In this document: positions 1 through 6,795 of the stretch, one piece after another
How positions within the stretch are numbered: the first letter of the stretch is position 1
Layout: each line of letters starts with the position of its first letter
Assembly (NCBI GenBank): GCA_964540765.1
Contig: CAZINW010000038.1
Coordinates: forward strand, 1-19,797
DNA length: 19,797 nucleotides
Direction of reading: 5' to 3'
From: CAZJLN01 sp964540765
Lineage (GTDB): Bacteria > Chloroflexota > Anaerolineae > Anaerolineales > Anaerolineaceae
The notes under the pieces: model-generated
Database searches by the model: none
Told to the model about the DNA's origin: nothing
What the model saw: only the letters and a program-made list of their open reading frames with translations
Position numbers and translations under genes: made by a program

Positions 1-40
1 AGGATTGTTCACCAGTTTCTAGGTACCTTTGCTTTTCCAT
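1..40 (-). CDS. Possible 5' fragment of a leftward gene (runs off the window)
   Basis: Thirteen codons read leftward from an ATG at 40 (MEKQRYLETGEQS) before the window ends. A Shine-Dalgarno-like GAGG lies 5 nt upstream, and a plausible promoter lies at 70-98. A second in-frame ATG at 67 would add nine residues but has no well-spaced ribosome site. The fragment is too short to assign a family. It is listed because promoter, ribosome site and start line up in the same direction. Confidence 0.35.
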   Translation of the reverse strand, partial: MEKQRYLETGEQS

Positions 41-69
41 GATTGCCTCGCTGTTTGAAGGTTTCATTA

Positions 70-98
70 ATTGAATCACATCCCTTTGGTTTCGTCAA
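70..98 (-). promoter_or_regulatory. Putative sigma-70 promoter for the leftward partial gene
   Basis: On the minus strand, TTGACG (93-98) and TTCAAT (70-75) are separated by exactly 17 nt, and the predicted transcript starts near 63. This puts a short leader before the ATG at 40. The -35 matches consensus at 5 of 6 positions and the -10 at 4 of 6. The surrounding 99-236 is AT-rich and holds nothing else I can support. There is no convincing terminator for the DUF2007 gene that ends at 237. Confidence 0.35.
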
Positions 99-236
99 TT
101 AATAATTTGTTTTTCAACACCCTCATTTGTGACCGGTAAATTTGTAACATGCGATTCACATTTAAAAATGTCATAAACTTCTTGAAAATTCATAGGATAA
201 GGCACATAAGGCATCAGCGATTATATTGCCTGAAAT

Positions 237-557
237 TTAATCGTTTGAGCTATCCTCCAAAGCACCAGTGTCTTCATCTGTTTCAATTTCATTGTCCAGT
301 TCAGGATTCTCAGATTGGAGAAAATCACCGCGTTCCATGGATGCAAGCAAAGAGAGGGCAGCATCAGTGTCCTCTGGAGCAACGAGCACTTCAACAATTC
401 CCATTACTCCAACCGAAATCCCATAAACAGAAGCAGCGCTTTCCTGGGTTAGGATAGCATCTATGCCATTTGCTTCAAGAAAGGCTTTGATCATTTCGCC
501 TTCGAGCCTTCCCTGAGCATTGTAAACTGAAACCATGTCCTGCAGGCTTGTGTTCAT
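237..557 (-). CDS. DUF2007-family protein (putative signal-transducing protein)
   Basis: A 106-residue protein whose first ~75 residues fit the small DUF2007 domain. It has the opening DMVSVYNAQGRLEGEMIKAF, a helix leading to NGIDAIL, and a second half with VEVLVAPEDTDAALSLL. The tail (about 78-106) is very acidic (Glu/Asp/Ser) and probably disordered. There is no signal peptide or membrane segment, so it should be cytoplasmic. The ATG at 557 follows AAGGTGAT at good spacing. It is the last gene of the minus-strand group after ndk. A frameshifted relative lies directly upstream at 657-886. The family's biochemical role is not established, and 'signal transducing' is only a database label. Confidence 0.75.
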   Translation of the reverse strand: MNTSLQDMVSVYNAQGRLEGEMIKAFLEANGIDAILTQESAASVYGISVGVMGIVEVLVAPEDTDAALSLLASMERGDFLQSENPELDNEIETDEDTGALEDSSND

Positions 558-656
558 ATTATCACCTTACCTTTCCTGAAATTCTGCCCAGACCAGATGA
601 AAAAAGTTTCTTGCTTATTTTTCTTTCTATGCTGGCTTCGAGCTAATTGCCTTTAC

Positions 657-886
657 CTATTGGGATCCGTTGAGCTCAGTATGCTCCATAGAAGCCAAAA
701 TTGATCGAGCTTTATCAGCTAATTTAACAAGGATATCCAAAAATCTCATAGAACCCAGATTGGTTCTCCGTCAGCTCTAATAACAACTGCTTCAATCTCG
801 TAGGTTAGCAAAAAGGTTTTGATCATCTCTGCTTCGGTGTCACCATGAGCCTGATGGACAAATACCATATCATTTAGGTTGGACAT
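657..886 (-). pseudogene. Frameshifted DUF2007 paralogue between ndk and the intact copy
   Basis: From an ATG at 886, which overlaps the ndk stop as TAATG, the minus strand encodes 46 residues ending at a TGA (746-748). They begin MSNLNDMVFVHQAHGD and continue EAEMIKTFL, closely matching the N-terminal half of the DUF2007 protein at 237-557. The C-terminal half continues in another frame from 749 to a TAG at 657-659. It contains FLDILV and ARSILASME, matching VEVLVA and ALSLLASME of the intact copy. The simplest reading is a tandem duplicate broken by one frameshift somewhere around 749-772. A sequencing error, or less likely programmed frameshifting, could give the same picture. I see no classical slippery heptamer at the junction. 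Confidence 0.75.
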
Positions 887-1335
887 TACTCATACATCCA
901 TTTCTCTAAATCCCGCCCCCATTTGACAATTTCTTCGGGTTTAAACCAAAGGGCAATCTCTTTTTCAGCGGTTTCTGGCGCATCAGAGGCATGGGTCAGG
1001 TTAAAACGGGCTTGCAAAGCAAAATCATGCCTGATGGTACCAGGATCGGCATCAATGCCCCGTGTTTTCCCCATGGTTTGACGGATGGCTGCGATCGCAT
1101 CGGGACCTTGCCAAACCATTGCCATCACAGGTGCGGATGTGATGAATTGGATCAGGGGTTCATAAAAGGATTTGCCTTTATGGACGGCATAATGTGACTC
1201 TGCCAGCTCTTGAGGGACCATGATGAATTTGGCTGCGATCAACCTTAATCCACGTCTCTCCAAGCGGGAGATGATCTCACCAATTAATCCCCTTTGGACA
1301 CCATCCGGTTTTACCAATACAAGTGAACGTTCCAA
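886..1335 (-). CDS. ndk: Nucleoside diphosphate kinase
   Basis: Transfers the gamma-phosphate between nucleoside triphosphates and diphosphates through a phosphohistidine, balancing NTP and dNTP pools in the cytoplasm. The 149 residues match the usual bacterial length. Visible marks are LVKPDGVQRGLIG near the N-terminus (Lys9), the ADPGTIRHDF segment, and NLTHASDAPETAEKEI, where His115 is the phosphorylated residue. The start chosen is a TTG at 1335, because a strong GGAGGA at 1340-1345 sits just before it. The longer frame from a TTG at 1347 would place this ribosome site inside the gene. It lies 26 nt after the TPR-protein gene and its stop overlaps the next start (TAATG), so it is probably co-transcribed. 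Confidence 0.93.
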   Translation of the reverse strand: MERSLVLVKPDGVQRGLIGEIISRLERRGLRLIAAKFIMVPQELAESHYAVHKGKSFYEPLIQFITSAPVMAMVWQGPDAIAAIRQTMGKTRGIDADPGTIRHDFALQARFNLTHASDAPETAEKEIALWFKPEEIVKWGRDLEKWMYE

Positions 1336-1339
1336 TGTT

Positions 1340-1345
1340 TCCTCC
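1340..1345 (-). promoter_or_regulatory. Ribosome binding site that fixes the ndk start
   Basis: GGAGGA on the minus strand, 4 nt before the TTG at 1335. It is the best Shine-Dalgarno match in the area and lies inside the longer reading frame, so it argues for the shorter 149-residue Ndk. That length also places the catalytic histidine at the family's usual position. Confidence 0.7.
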
Positions 1346-1361
1346 AAAAATGTCCATCAAT

Positions 1362-2489
1362 TTACAATCGAGATGCTCTGGAATATGCATCAAATGCCTT
1401 GTCGGGTTGATTGCTTTTAAGGAGCACATCCCCCAGTAATTCCCAGCCCTCTTTTGAACCAGGATGATCTTTGAGCCAGCCGCTTAACAATTGCGTGATT
1501 TCTTCTGGATGTTTTCCTGCATTAAGCATTGATCTGGCCTGATCGGTGAAGTTAATATTATTTTCTGGAGTTGCCTTGGGTGAAATGGCACTTGTTGCAT
1601 CAGGCTCTGCATCACTCAATAAGGAAGACAATGAACCTGACACATTTTCATCTTCCACTCCTTTTTCAGGGGTTGAATTTTTGTCAGTTAAAACTTCATT
1701 GTTTCGTTTGGTGTCAGAACCCAATTGCATTTGAGGATATGCAGGTTTTTCGCTGACCCCAGCGTTTTCCACAAGCTCTGCTTCATGGAGTGATCCTGTT
1801 CCTGATGCACCTTCATTATCGGCAGGAGAATCTTCTTCCAGGATCAATTTTAACCAATCAGGAATTTGATCCTCCGAAGGCGGGGTTAACTCAAGCAATT
1901 CAGGCAAAGGCATGGTTTCTTCCGCAATTGCTTGATCCGTTCCCGCTTTATTGCTTTGAGAATTCTCTATTTCTTCTTCAATAACTTCCGGTATCCAGTC
2001 AGACTGAACCGCGCTTGCAATTTCATCGAGTATATTCGATCCCGGATTTGAATCCATGACGAGGTTGATGGGCGAAGTGTCATGACCCAGGGAAGTAGGC
2101 GGGTTCTGAACAGGTGGGGTGCTTATTTGAGATTCATCACTGACCGTCTGCTGATTTTGATTGACAGCAAATTCAGGAGGAACGGGGATGGTTTCACTTG
2201 CTGCAGATACAGTCTGGCTTTGCTCTATTCCTGCTATTCTTATGGGTTTCGTGGGATTGTCATCTGCAAGAGCTGAAGTTTTTTCTTTGAGGATTTCTGT
2301 CGCCTGGTGACCAACCTCTATAGGGGCTGTACTATTGGAAGTGTCATTGTTATTATTTTTATTCTCAGGTGCCTCAGTCTCCAAATTCTCATTAAGCCAC
2401 TCAGGAAGCTCAGAGCGATTGCTATTTGGGATGTCCTCTCGTGGGGCATCCGATTCAGAATTATCAGTCACAGGTTCAAAGCCTTTCAC
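1362..2489 (-). CDS. Acidic low-complexity protein with C-terminal TPR-like repeat; function unknown
   Basis: About 375 residues from a GTG at 2489. An alternative GTG at 2471 is also possible. The open frame runs upstream to 2582, but that part crosses the rpoD terminator and is unlikely to be translated. Residues ~1-300 are rich in Glu, Asp, Ser, Pro, Asn and Thr with no predicted fold. They carry short aromatic islands: LPEWLNENLE (from residue 28), SDWIPEVIEEE (~163) and IPDWLKLILEE (~209). The last ~65 residues are helical and end in a TPR-like unit (GWELLGDVLL, then AFDAYSRA). There is no signal peptide or membrane segment. It sits between rpoD and ndk, with a possible promoter of its own. 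I do not recognise a named family; a scaffold or adaptor role is inference only. Confidence 0.7.
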   Translation of the reverse strand: MKGFEPVTDNSESDAPREDIPNSNRSELPEWLNENLETEAPENKNNNNDTSNSTAPIEVGHQATEILKEKTSALADDNPTKPIRIAGIEQSQTVSAASETIPVPPEFAVNQNQQTVSDESQISTPPVQNPPTSLGHDTSPINLVMDSNPGSNILDEIASAVQSDWIPEVIEEEIENSQSNKAGTDQAIAEETMPLPELLELTPPSEDQIPDWLKLILEEDSPADNEGASGTGSLHEAELVENAGVSEKPAYPQMQLGSDTKRNNEVLTDKNSTPEKGVEDENVSGSLSSLLSDAEPDATSAISPKATPENNINFTDQARSMLNAGKHPEEITQLLSGWLKDHPGSKEGWELLGDVLLKSNQPDKAFDAYSRASRL

Positions 2490-2510
2490 AACTTTTCTAA
2501 TTACAATTTT

Positions 2511-2539
2511 ATTATAACAAAAAGCTGGCATAACAAAAA
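2511..2539 (-). promoter_or_regulatory. Putative promoter of the TPR-protein/ndk group
   Basis: A perfect TATAAT on the minus strand (2511-2516) with a weak TTTTTG at 17 nt (2534-2539), directly after the rpoD terminator hairpin. The predicted start near 2504 would leave a leader of about 15-30 nt before the candidate GTG starts. The -35 is poor and coincides with the T-tract of the terminator, so this is only moderately supported. Confidence 0.45.
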
Positions 2540-2570
2540 GGCTGCATTGACGAAGAGGGTCAATGCAGCC
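2532..2570 (-). terminator. Rho-independent terminator of rpoD
   Basis: A perfect 12-bp stem (2540-2551 pairing with 2559-2570) with a 7-nt loop, followed on the minus strand by TTTTTGTT. It lies 21 nt after the rpoD stop. The T-run is on the minus side only, so it serves rpoD and separates it from the downstream group. Confidence 0.92.
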
Positions 2571-2590
2571 ATTCTTCAGCAAGAAGTGCC

Positions 2591-3796
2591 TTATTCGCCC
2601 AGATAGTCCCGTAATTTTCGGCGAACCGAGGGATGGCGCAAACGACTGAGAGCCTGGGCTTCAATCTGGCGCACTCGTTCGCGTGTGACGCCCATCTTTC
2701 TACCGACCTCTTCGAGCGTATAGGCTTGTCCGTCCAGGAGACCATATCTTAATTGTAGGATCCTCACTTCCCTGGGTGGTAATGATTCGAGGACATCATC
2801 CAAGTGTTCTTTGAGCAGGTTATAAGTGGCGGTGTCGTCGGGCGGTGGGGCTTCATCATCTTCGATGAAATCTCCAAGAACAGAATCCTCCTCATCGTCT
2901 GTAGGTGTCTCAAGTGAAAGTGGACGCCTGGCCACCTGGATCATATTTTCAACTTTTTTTGGAGGAACCTCCAGCATTTCTGCCAGTTCTTCGACAGTGG
3001 GATCGCGGCCCAATTTTTGAGTGAGTTGATGTTGAACACGCAGGAGTTTGTTGATCTGATCACCCATATGAACCGGTACTCTAATCGTACGACCCTGATC
3101 AGCAATTGCGCGTGTTACAGCCTGGCGGATCCACCAGGTGGCATAGGTACTGAACTTATGACCACGTTGGTATTCGAACTTTTTTGTGGCACGGATCAGA
3201 CCGATATTCCCTTCCTGGATAAGATCCAGGAAGGGAACACCTCTGCCCATGTATTTTTTTGCCACACTGATCACCAACCTTGAATTGGCGGTGATAAGAT
3301 GCTCCCTGGCAGCCCACCCATCTTCAATAAGCTTTCTTAATTCCATGCGTTTCTTCGGGCTTATGTTTCCACGTGCAAGTTCTTCTCTTGCATCGCGCCC
3401 CTTTTCGATGCGTTGAGCCAGTTCGACTTCTTCAACGGCATTAAGTAAGGGGACCCGGCTGACTTCCTTCAGGTAGAGACCGATCGTATCATCGGTATCG
3501 ATATTGGCGAGGTCGTCCATGGATACGAACTTATCTTCTTCGCCAAATTCAGAAAGCTCCTCTTCCGCAGGCTCTTCTAATGTGGATGTGTCCTCAATAT
3601 ATTGGATCCCGGCAGCGATCAATGCAGCGAAAGTCTCTTCCAGTTGGTCAAGATCTTGTTCGGCATCCGGGAAGAACTGCAGAATGTCATCTATGGTGAC
3701 GTAGTTCTTTTTGCGCCCCAGTTCAATTAACCTGGTTAAAGCTGGGAAATCTTTATCTTCCGATTCTGCTACAGTTTGGGAGTTCACTCTTGCCAT
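2591..3796 (-). CDS. rpoD: RNA polymerase primary sigma factor (sigma-70, RpoD/SigA)
   Basis: The 401-residue sigma-70 directs core RNA polymerase to -10/-35 promoters. A region 1.1-like N-terminus (about 18-65) is followed by an acidic linker and region 1.2 (~92-135, DTIGLYLKEVSRVPLL). Region 2 (~165-240) contains DLIQEGNIGLIRA at 191-203 and YATWWIRQAVTRAI. Region 3 lies at ~245-320. Region 4 (~335-398) has the helix-turn-helix YTLEEVGRKMGVTRERVRQIE. Region 1.1 and complete regions 2-4 point to the essential group-1 factor rather than a group-2 paralogue; the latter is not excluded from sequence alone. It is monocistronic by its own promoter candidate and terminator. The ATG at 3796 has only a weak ribosome site. 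Confidence 0.95.
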   Translation of the reverse strand: MARVNSQTVAESEDKDFPALTRLIELGRKKNYVTIDDILQFFPDAEQDLDQLEETFAALIAAGIQYIEDTSTLEEPAEEELSEFGEEDKFVSMDDLANIDTDDTIGLYLKEVSRVPLLNAVEEVELAQRIEKGRDAREELARGNISPKKRMELRKLIEDGWAAREHLITANSRLVISVAKKYMGRGVPFLDLIQEGNIGLIRATKKFEYQRGHKFSTYATWWIRQAVTRAIADQGRTIRVPVHMGDQINKLLRVQHQLTQKLGRDPTVEELAEMLEVPPKKVENMIQVARRPLSLETPTDDEEDSVLGDFIEDDEAPPPDDTATYNLLKEHLDDVLESLPPREVRILQLRYGLLDGQAYTLEEVGRKMGVTRERVRQIEAQALSRLRHPSVRRKLRDYLGE

Positions 3797-3861
3797 TTAT
3801 TTTTATCCATGTATTCTTTATTTTAAATTTTTTCGAAACACTCATTATCTCTTACAAGAAT

Positions 3862-3890
3862 AGACTACAATATTTTTAAGTAAATTTCAA
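3862..3890 (-). promoter_or_regulatory. Putative sigma-70 promoter of rpoD
   Basis: On the minus strand TTGAAA (3885-3890) and TAGTCT (3862-3867) are 17 nt apart in the AT-rich 138-bp gap upstream of rpoD, which would give a leader of about 60 nt. The -35 is good and the -10 is weak. I see no strong terminator for the upstream DUF4340 gene in this gap, so read-through from the Gld operon is possible. Confidence 0.45.
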
Positions 3891-3934
3891 GTCATTTAAT
3901 CGATCTAATTTTCATTATTTTGGAGTGATCATCA

Positions 3935-4513
3935 TTAATCCGTAGATGTACTGGTAGGGGCGACTGTCGGTGTGGGTGGAGTTTGCGCTGAACGTATGAG
4001 TTGTACGATGTTCTCGATTCCACCTTGTGAGATGATCACAATTTGATTGACATCCACCTGGGCATAATATCCAGTTTGTGTGGGATTGGCATTGCCAATT
4101 CTGATCGATTTTTGATGACCATCATTGAACTCAAAAACAAATTCATATTGAGGATCATCCAGACCGAATGCCTTGTTATCCATATCAATATTGAGCAGTA
4201 CTGTTGTCTTGATGGCATTAAATTCAGCGGTCATCTCTTCGATGTTTCCAATTGTGATTGATCCACCCACGGTACTGATATCCCACTCATTTTCGCCAAC
4301 TCTGGAAATGACAACTTCTTCTTCACCTTTCGCTGTAAAACGAATGATGCTCATTGAGTCCGTCTCCAAGGCAACAAAGGGTGGCAGTGAGGTGGCGGTG
4401 GGCTCATCAGGTTTTGTCAAAAAATCAAGTGAATCCTGATCCTTTAAAAGGATAAAGGCTGCAACCATCACGAGCATGATGATCAAAAAGATAAGTGTGT
4501 TTTTCTTGATCAT
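3935..4513 (-). CDS. DUF4340-domain membrane-anchored protein
   Basis: A 192-residue protein with one N-terminal membrane helix (about 5-23: LIFLIIMLVMVAAFILL), an extracytoplasmic beta-rich body and a Pro/Thr/Ser-rich tail (~175-192) that looks like a flexible end. The body, with SIIRFTAKGEEEVVISR, a W-D-I-S stretch and the AFGLDDPQYEF segment, fits the DUF4340 domain that often follows GldG-like genes. The ATG at 4513 is one base after the gldG-like stop (TAATATG), which argues for translational coupling and against the longer frame. I infer that it is a partner of the ABC exporter encoded just upstream. Its exact role is unknown. Confidence 0.82.
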   Translation of the reverse strand: MIKKNTLIFLIIMLVMVAAFILLKDQDSLDFLTKPDEPTATSLPPFVALETDSMSIIRFTAKGEEEVVISRVGENEWDISTVGGSITIGNIEEMTAEFNAIKTTVLLNIDMDNKAFGLDDPQYEFVFEFNDGHQKSIRIGNANPTQTGYYAQVDVNQIVIISQGGIENIVQLIRSAQTPPTPTVAPTSTSTD

Positions 4514-4514
4514 A

Positions 4515-6056
4515 TTAAATCTCACGACGTCGTTTAATAAATACAAGAATAGCTGCAACGATTATTGCGCCCGGTATCAAGATAACAGTGCCAAGAAGGA
4601 TCGCATTTAAGGCATATCCTGAAGGTGCCACCATTAAACGGGTTGTCTGGGTTCGTGCTGTCAAGTTGATGAGCTGATCCTGACCTGCCACCCAATCGAC
4701 AGCATTCAGGAAAAGGTCAGCATTCGCATAATATTGATAATAAGCATTGGAAGCAAATTCAGAATCGCCAAAGGCTACTATGCGGCTGCCTGTATCGGCA
4801 TCTTCAAAAGCCCCGGCAAGGATCACAGGACCACCTGTATCAGATGCTTCGTCAAAACTCACATCATTTGTTTGCAGGGATTCAAGATCAAATTCAGCCC
4901 AGGATTGTTCAGAGGTGGATGCCAGGATCGTGGTTGTTTTGGTAGTATCCTGTCCGGTGGTGATGCTGCGCGCTGTCGGAAAGAGAGCCACCATGGTCTC
5001 CAGGTTGTCTGTGATTGAATGTGAACCATAACTTGCAGCAACAGCCATTGAAGACGGGTTTGCAGTCAAATCAATGACCATGTCATTTTCAAATGCAAAG
5101 CCCCATTCTTTTGCCAGGTAATCATTTAAAGGATCTGCCAAATCTCCAAATTGTGTGACCACACTAGGTTCATACATGAGCAGAAGCGAGCCACCTTCAT
5201 CGATAAATGCCTGGAGGATTTGTACTTCATTTTCTGAAAGCGGTTTTTTTGGTCCGGCGATGATTATTGCCACTGCATCTTCAGGAATGTTGTTGGTCGC
5301 TATCAGGTTTAACTCAGCAACCGTATAATTCTTGGAAGTCAATTCATCATTGGCATAATAATAGGAATCATCTCCAGTTTCAGAAAAACTGGCTTCTCCA
5401 TGACCCGTTAATGCATAAATGACCTTTTGATCGGGGCTTTTTAAACGGATCAAGGCAGACGTGAGCGTTTCTTCTGTTATGGAAGTGATGTTTTCGGTTG
5501 CGTCGCCCTGTTTCAGAACAATGGTGCCATCCCGAGTGATGCCTGCATTAGTCGCAGCGACTGGATTTTCGTTTGGATCGATAAATTCGTAATCGAATTT
5601 GCCACTTGAGTTGGCTTTGTAATTTTTTAATAACGTTTCTGCAGTTACATTTGAAAGATTGGCAGAAAAGAAAGCTTGCGCATGAACGTCTTCATCAAGT
5701 GACTTCAGGGTGAGTAAAGTTTCATCTGCCAATGTATTGCTTTTATCTTCGGTCAGATCCCAGCGCACAGTGTTATGATATCCAATCAGGTTGACCACAA
5801 CAAGGATGCCTAAAACAGCAATGACGAGGATCAAGGAATTTGTACCATGTTTTGCCTGACGTCCTTTAAAGAAAGTCCTGACTGCATCAGGATCAAGCAA
5901 GGCATAGGCAGCAAGCCCCAAAACCGTCACTGCCAGGCTGATCTGCACGGGAAGTGAGAATGATTTGAGGATCAGACCCAATAACACACTGGTCAGTGCA
6001 GCGATGCCAGCAATGATCAGTGCAACGAATGCATATTTTTTTTGATTTGTTTTCAT
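4515..6056 (-). CDS. GldG-like ABC transport-associated membrane protein
   Basis: The 513-residue auxiliary subunit belongs to the gliding-type ABC system. Three membrane helices occupy about 8-30, 36-54 and 73-93. The family motif RWDLTEDKSNTLADET follows at 98-113 and opens an extracytoplasmic ABC_transp_aux/DUF4350-like domain. That domain has TGHGEAS and then IIIAGPKKPLSENEVQILQ, typical of GldG and IFT52-like folds. A last helix (~480-505) ends in a basic tail. The ATG at 6056 overlaps the permease stop (TAATG) and has AGGAG nine bases upstream, so three extra upstream residues are rejected. In Bacteroidetes GldA/F/G act in gliding; outside them the substrate is unknown and gliding should not be assumed. 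Confidence 0.88.
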   Translation of the reverse strand: MKTNQKKYAFVALIIAGIAALTSVLLGLILKSFSLPVQISLAVTVLGLAAYALLDPDAVRTFFKGRQAKHGTNSLILVIAVLGILVVVNLIGYHNTVRWDLTEDKSNTLADETLLTLKSLDEDVHAQAFFSANLSNVTAETLLKNYKANSSGKFDYEFIDPNENPVAATNAGITRDGTIVLKQGDATENITSITEETLTSALIRLKSPDQKVIYALTGHGEASFSETGDDSYYYANDELTSKNYTVAELNLIATNNIPEDAVAIIIAGPKKPLSENEVQILQAFIDEGGSLLLMYEPSVVTQFGDLADPLNDYLAKEWGFAFENDMVIDLTANPSSMAVAASYGSHSITDNLETMVALFPTARSITTGQDTTKTTTILASTSEQSWAEFDLESLQTNDVSFDEASDTGGPVILAGAFEDADTGSRIVAFGDSEFASNAYYQYYANADLFLNAVDWVAGQDQLINLTARTQTTRLMVAPSGYALNAILLGTVILIPGAIIVAAILVFIKRRREI

Positions 6057-6793
6057 TATTTCCATCTCCTAGCTTCGATGACACGAGTACCCATGAAAAG
6101 GGCGAGAATAGTCAGGCTGACATAATAGATGGTATCTGTCAGGTCAATAGTTCCATAATAGAAAGAGGAATAATAATGCTCCGTGATACTGAGGTATCTC
6201 AAGAGATCAGCAAAAAAGCCAGTCATGTAATTTGCTGGTGATGCGATAATCCAGAAAAGTATCAATACACCGAGTGAGGCGATCAGTGCCGGAACTGGAT
6301 TCTTGAATATTGAGGAAATACATACCCCGATGGCAGTCATGGCGGCAGTAATAAGGCTGACGCCGAGATAAACGGCAATCAACATGGACTGGTCAATCCC
6401 AGGGTCGACCATAAAATTAAGTACAAAGGGGTAGATCCAGGTGATTGCCAGGATCGTGAGGAAGAATAGATATGTTCCCAGCCACTTGCCAACCACCAAT
6501 TCCCAATCACGAACCGGAGCTGTCATGATCAGCTCCAGGGTGCCTGTGCGATTTTCATCAGAGATTGTACGCATGGTCAGGATGGGTACTGAGATAAAAA
6601 AGAGTGGGAACAAAACCCAATCGAGCAGCAGTGTAATTTCTGGAACATACGATTGAGATTGTACGCCGTAGCTGAGCAATATATAAAAGTAAATGCCCAG
6701 CGAAAGGAAAATCACAACACCAATGACATAAGCAATGGCACTGTGAAAGAAAGAATTGTATTCTTTTTTAGCAATAGTCCATATGTTGCGCAT
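6056..6793 (-). CDS. ABC-2 type permease (GldF-like)
   Basis: The 245-residue integral membrane subunit has about six hydrophobic segments. It opens MRNIWTIAKKEYNSFFHS, the usual start of GldF/NosY-type permeases. The segment TMRTISDENRTGTLELIMTAP after the second helix is the conserved cytoplasmic motif that contacts the ATPase. It ends EARRWK, as many family members do. It starts 2 nt after the ATPase stop and its own stop overlaps the gldG-like start, so the three form one tightly coupled unit. Confidence 0.9.
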   Translation of the reverse strand: MRNIWTIAKKEYNSFFHSAIAYVIGVVIFLSLGIYFYILLSYGVQSQSYVPEITLLLDWVLFPLFFISVPILTMRTISDENRTGTLELIMTAPVRDWELVVGKWLGTYLFFLTILAITWIYPFVLNFMVDPGIDQSMLIAVYLGVSLITAAMTAIGVCISSIFKNPVPALIASLGVLILFWIIASPANYMTGFFADLLRYLSITEHYYSSFYYGTIDLTDTIYYVSLTILALFMGTRVIEARRWK

Positions 6794-6795
6794 AG

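Noticed and set aside
99..236. Terminator after the intact DUF2007 gene
   Set aside because: AGGCA/TGCCT can pair for only 5 bp and is not followed by a T-run on the minus strand.
746..775. Programmed ribosomal frameshift joining the two DUF2007-like halves
   Set aside because: No slippery heptamer or downstream structure is evident at the junction, and an intact copy lies next door; decay or an indel error is simpler.
2490..2582. N-terminal extension of the TPR protein to 2582
   Set aside because: The extension is encoded by the rpoD terminator and the candidate promoter, and has no ribosome site.
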